A stretch of DNA of 64,000 nt, taken from contig NZ_CP011868.1 of the NCBI RefSeq assembly GCF_001294645.1, positions 682,001 to 746,000 of the forward strand, written 5' to 3'. Made by a program: the position numbers and the translations under genes. How positions within the stretch are numbered: the stretch's first letter is position 1; each line of letters begins with the position of its first letter. Source of the stretch: Pseudonocardia sp. HH130629-09 (GTDB lineage Bacteria; Actinomycetota; Actinomycetes; Mycobacteriales; Pseudonocardiaceae). The notes beneath the pieces were generated by a model. The model made no database searches, was not told the origin of the DNA, and saw nothing but the letters and a program-made list of their open reading frames with translations. Of the stretch, positions 62,470 to 64,000 are shown one piece after another.

Positions 62470-64000
62470 TCACCGCCGCACGATCCGGTCGGTGGACGGC
62501 GGGGTCAGTCCCGGGTTCGCGCCGAGGTACGCGACGAACGCGTCGAGGTCCACCGGCCCCCCGACCAGCTCGGTCCCGGCGGTGAAGGTGTCGAAGCCGT
62601 CGCCGCCCGCGGACAGGAAGTTGTTCGTCGCGACCCGGTAGCGGCCGCCGTCGGTGACCGGGACACCGCCGATCGCGATGTCGCCCACCCGGTTCCCCGT
62701 CACCGTGTAGCGCAGGTTCGACGAGCTCTGCAGCACCGTCGGGCCGTCCTCGACGGTGAACTGCTGGTCGAGCACCGCCCGCAGCTGGGCACCGGTGAGC
62801 GTCATCGTCTGCAGGATGTTGCCGAACGGCTGCACGGTGTAGGCCTGCCCGTAGGTGACTCGGCCGCCCGCGCCGGGCACCAGGTCCGCGCGCACCCCGC
62901 CGGGGTTGGTCAGCGCGATCTGCGCGCCGTCGCCGCGGGAGGCGGCGAGCTGGGCGTCGGCGATCACCGTGCCGAGCGGGGACAGCCCGGTCGGCCCGGC
63001 CGCGCGCAGCAGCGGCCCGGCCACCGTCCCGACCGGACGCTCGGCCAGCGGCCGCGACTGCGCGACCGCACGGTCGACGACCTCGGCCACGCCCGGGTCG
63101 GGTGTGACGTCGCGGGTGACGACCTCGTTGCGGGCCGTCGTCGTGCCGCGGTCCACGTCGCCGTCGCCGGTCAGGGCGAGGTCGACCACCGACAGCAGCC
63201 TGCCGAACGACAGGCCCTGCACGAACGGTCGGGGGTTCCCGGCCGGGTCGGTCGCCGAGCACAGGTACTGCTGGTGGGTGTGCGCGGAGAACACCGCGTC
63301 GACGTCGGCGGACACCGCGGCCGCGATCCGCGACGCCGGCCCGCCGGGCTCGATCGCACAGGCGTCCGGGCCGCCGTCACCGGTCGTCTCGTCGCCCTGG
63401 TGCAGCAGCAGCACCTGCGCCCGCACCCCCTGCGCGGTCAGCCCGCGCGACGCCGCGTCGACCGCGGCGACCTCGTCGCCGACGGCCAGGCCGCGGATGC
63501 CGTCGGGGGAGACCAGGTCGGGCAGCTCGGACAGGGTGGCGCCGATGACACCGATCCGGGTCCCGCCCGCCTCCACCACCGTCGACGCGGCGAGCGCCGG
63601 CCGCCCGGAGCCGTCGGTCACGTTGGCGGACAGGATCGGGAAGGAGGCGCCGTCGTAGGACGGGGTGAAGCGGCAGCCGTCGGTCGGGTGGCAGCCGCCG
63701 TGCTGCAACCGGCGCAGCTCGGCGATGCCCTCGTCGAACTCGTGGTTGCCCGCGACGGACGCGGCGACACCCATCCGCTCCAGCACCTCGACGGTCGGCT
63801 CGTCGTGGAACAGCGCCGACGCCAGCGGGGACGCGCCGACGTTGTCGCCGGTGGACAGCACCACGCTCGCCGGAGCCTGTGCCCGCAGCGCCGCGACGTG
63901 CGCGGCGAGGAACGCGGCGCCGCCGGCTTCGACCTGCGCGCCGGCGTCGTCGGTCACCCGGCCCGAGGATCCCGAGGGCGGTTCCAGGTTGCCGTGCAGG
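62470..64000 (-). CDS. 5'-nucleotidase/metallophosphatase (partial, 5' end beyond window)
   Basis: About 510 residues visible. Metallophosphatase part: LHGNLEPPSGSSG at the window edge, VVLSTGDNVGASPLAS, GVAASVAGNHEFDEGIAELRRL (GNHE), LLLHQGDE, DAVFSAHTHQQYLC (GHTH-like). Then the 5'-nucleotidase C-terminal domain: ALTNPGGVRADLVPGAGGRVTYGQAYTVQPFGNILQTMTLTGAQLRAVLDQQF and LSAGGDGFDTF. NAD- or nucleotide-derived phosphates outside the cell are the usual substrates. The signal peptide would lie beyond the window. Tail-to-tail with the DUF2017 gene, 19 bases apart. Confidence 0.92.
   Translation of the reverse strand, partial: LHGNLEPPSGSSGRVTDDAGAQVEAGGAAFLAAHVAALRAQAPASVVLSTGDNVGASPLASALFHDEPTVEVLERMGVAASVAGNHEFDEGIAELRRLQHGGCHPTDGCRFTPSYDGASFPILSANVTDGSGRPALAASTVVEAGGTRIGVIGATLSELPDLVSPDGIRGLAVGDEVAAVDAASRGLTAQGVRAQVLLLHQGDETTGDGGPDACAIEPGGPASRIAAAVSADVDAVFSAHTHQQYLCSATDPAGNPRPFVQGLSFGRLLSVVDLALTGDGDVDRGTTTARNEVVTRDVTPDPGVAEVVDRAVAQSRPLAERPVGTVAGPLLRAAGPTGLSPLGTVIADAQLAASRGDGAQIALTNPGGVRADLVPGAGGRVTYGQAYTVQPFGNILQTMTLTGAQLRAVLDQQFTVEDGPTVLQSSSNLRYTVTGNRVGDIAIGGVPVTDGGRYRVATNNFLSAGGDGFDTFTAGTELVGGPVDLDAFVAYLGANPGLTPPSTDRIVRR

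Overview
The window is high-GC DNA (GC-ending codons, many GTG starts, 4-bp ATGA/GTGA gene overlaps) from an actinobacterium. A RamB-type regulator beside isocitrate lyase, Mce-associated proteins with an MceG-type ATPase, an actinobacterial ClpS plus DUF2017 pair and a PIG-L deacetylase of the mycothiol type all point to Actinomycetia, most likely the Pseudonocardiales. A Pseudonocardia-like genome is my best guess, but no rRNA or marker gene here proves it. I see no rRNA, tRNA or CRISPR array.

Region 1 (1-8.2 kb) is a C2/C3 carbon module. It holds the end of methylisocitrate lyase, two 2-methylcitrate synthase genes, a frameshifted enoyl-CoA hydratase, a RamB-like regulator divergent from isocitrate lyase, a 3-hydroxyacyl-CoA dehydrogenase, and a protein that looks like a catalytically dead member of the isocitrate lyase/PEP mutase fold. 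It serves propionyl-CoA (methylcitrate cycle) and acetyl-CoA (glyoxylate shunt) use. Region 2 (8.2-13.9 kb, minus strand) is an iron-type nitrile hydratase cluster: amidase, alpha, beta, P47K activator, ArsR regulator. The amidase is destroyed by an IS3-family element with a clean 3-bp target duplication, an internal deletion and a frameshift.

Region 3 (14-19.8 kb) mixes intact genes (MaoC-like protein, 14-TM MFS exporter, acyl-CoA dehydrogenase) with remnants of a ferredoxin reductase, a MarR regulator, an SDR and a molybdopterin oxidoreductase. Region 4 (19.8-31 kb) is a catabolic island of CoA-ester enzymes around a TetR regulator: an acyl-CoA dehydrogenase fused to an APH-type kinase, enoyl-CoA hydratases (one fused to a SnoaL-like domain), then a plus-strand operon of dioxygenase alpha (Rieske domain missing) and beta, a 72-residue unknown protein, two hydratases, an SDR, an aldehyde dehydrogenase and an alpha/beta hydrolase. 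Region 5 (31-36 kb) is a graveyard of gene 3' ends followed by the tail of a mce locus with four Mce-associated proteins and an MceG ATPase.

Region 6 (36-46.7 kb) has a FecBCD-type iron/siderophore/cobalamin ABC importer, an IS1380 element placed precisely between it and a luciferase-like monooxygenase, ethanolamine ammonia-lyase EutBC with an APC permease whose N-terminus is replaced in frame by an IS481-family transposase, and a PIG-L deacetylase. Region 7 (46.7-55 kb) is intact housekeeping: cytochrome c oxidase subunit I, SerB, a PTH2-like protein, a carboxymuconolactone decarboxylase-like protein, Ohr, a DinG-type helicase and a double-hotdog thioesterase. Region 8 (55-59.4 kb) is a pile-up of two different IS256-family elements and a 532-bp fragment of the same IS1380 element beside the tail of a BCCT transporter. 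Region 9 (59.5-64 kb) is intact again: PncA, PncB, ClpS, a DUF2017 protein and a 5'-nucleotidase that runs off the end.

Frameshifts and truncations are concentrated in the accessory regions while the housekeeping blocks are clean. That favours real gene decay and IS expansion over random sequencing error, although single-base indels in G/C runs always leave room for error.
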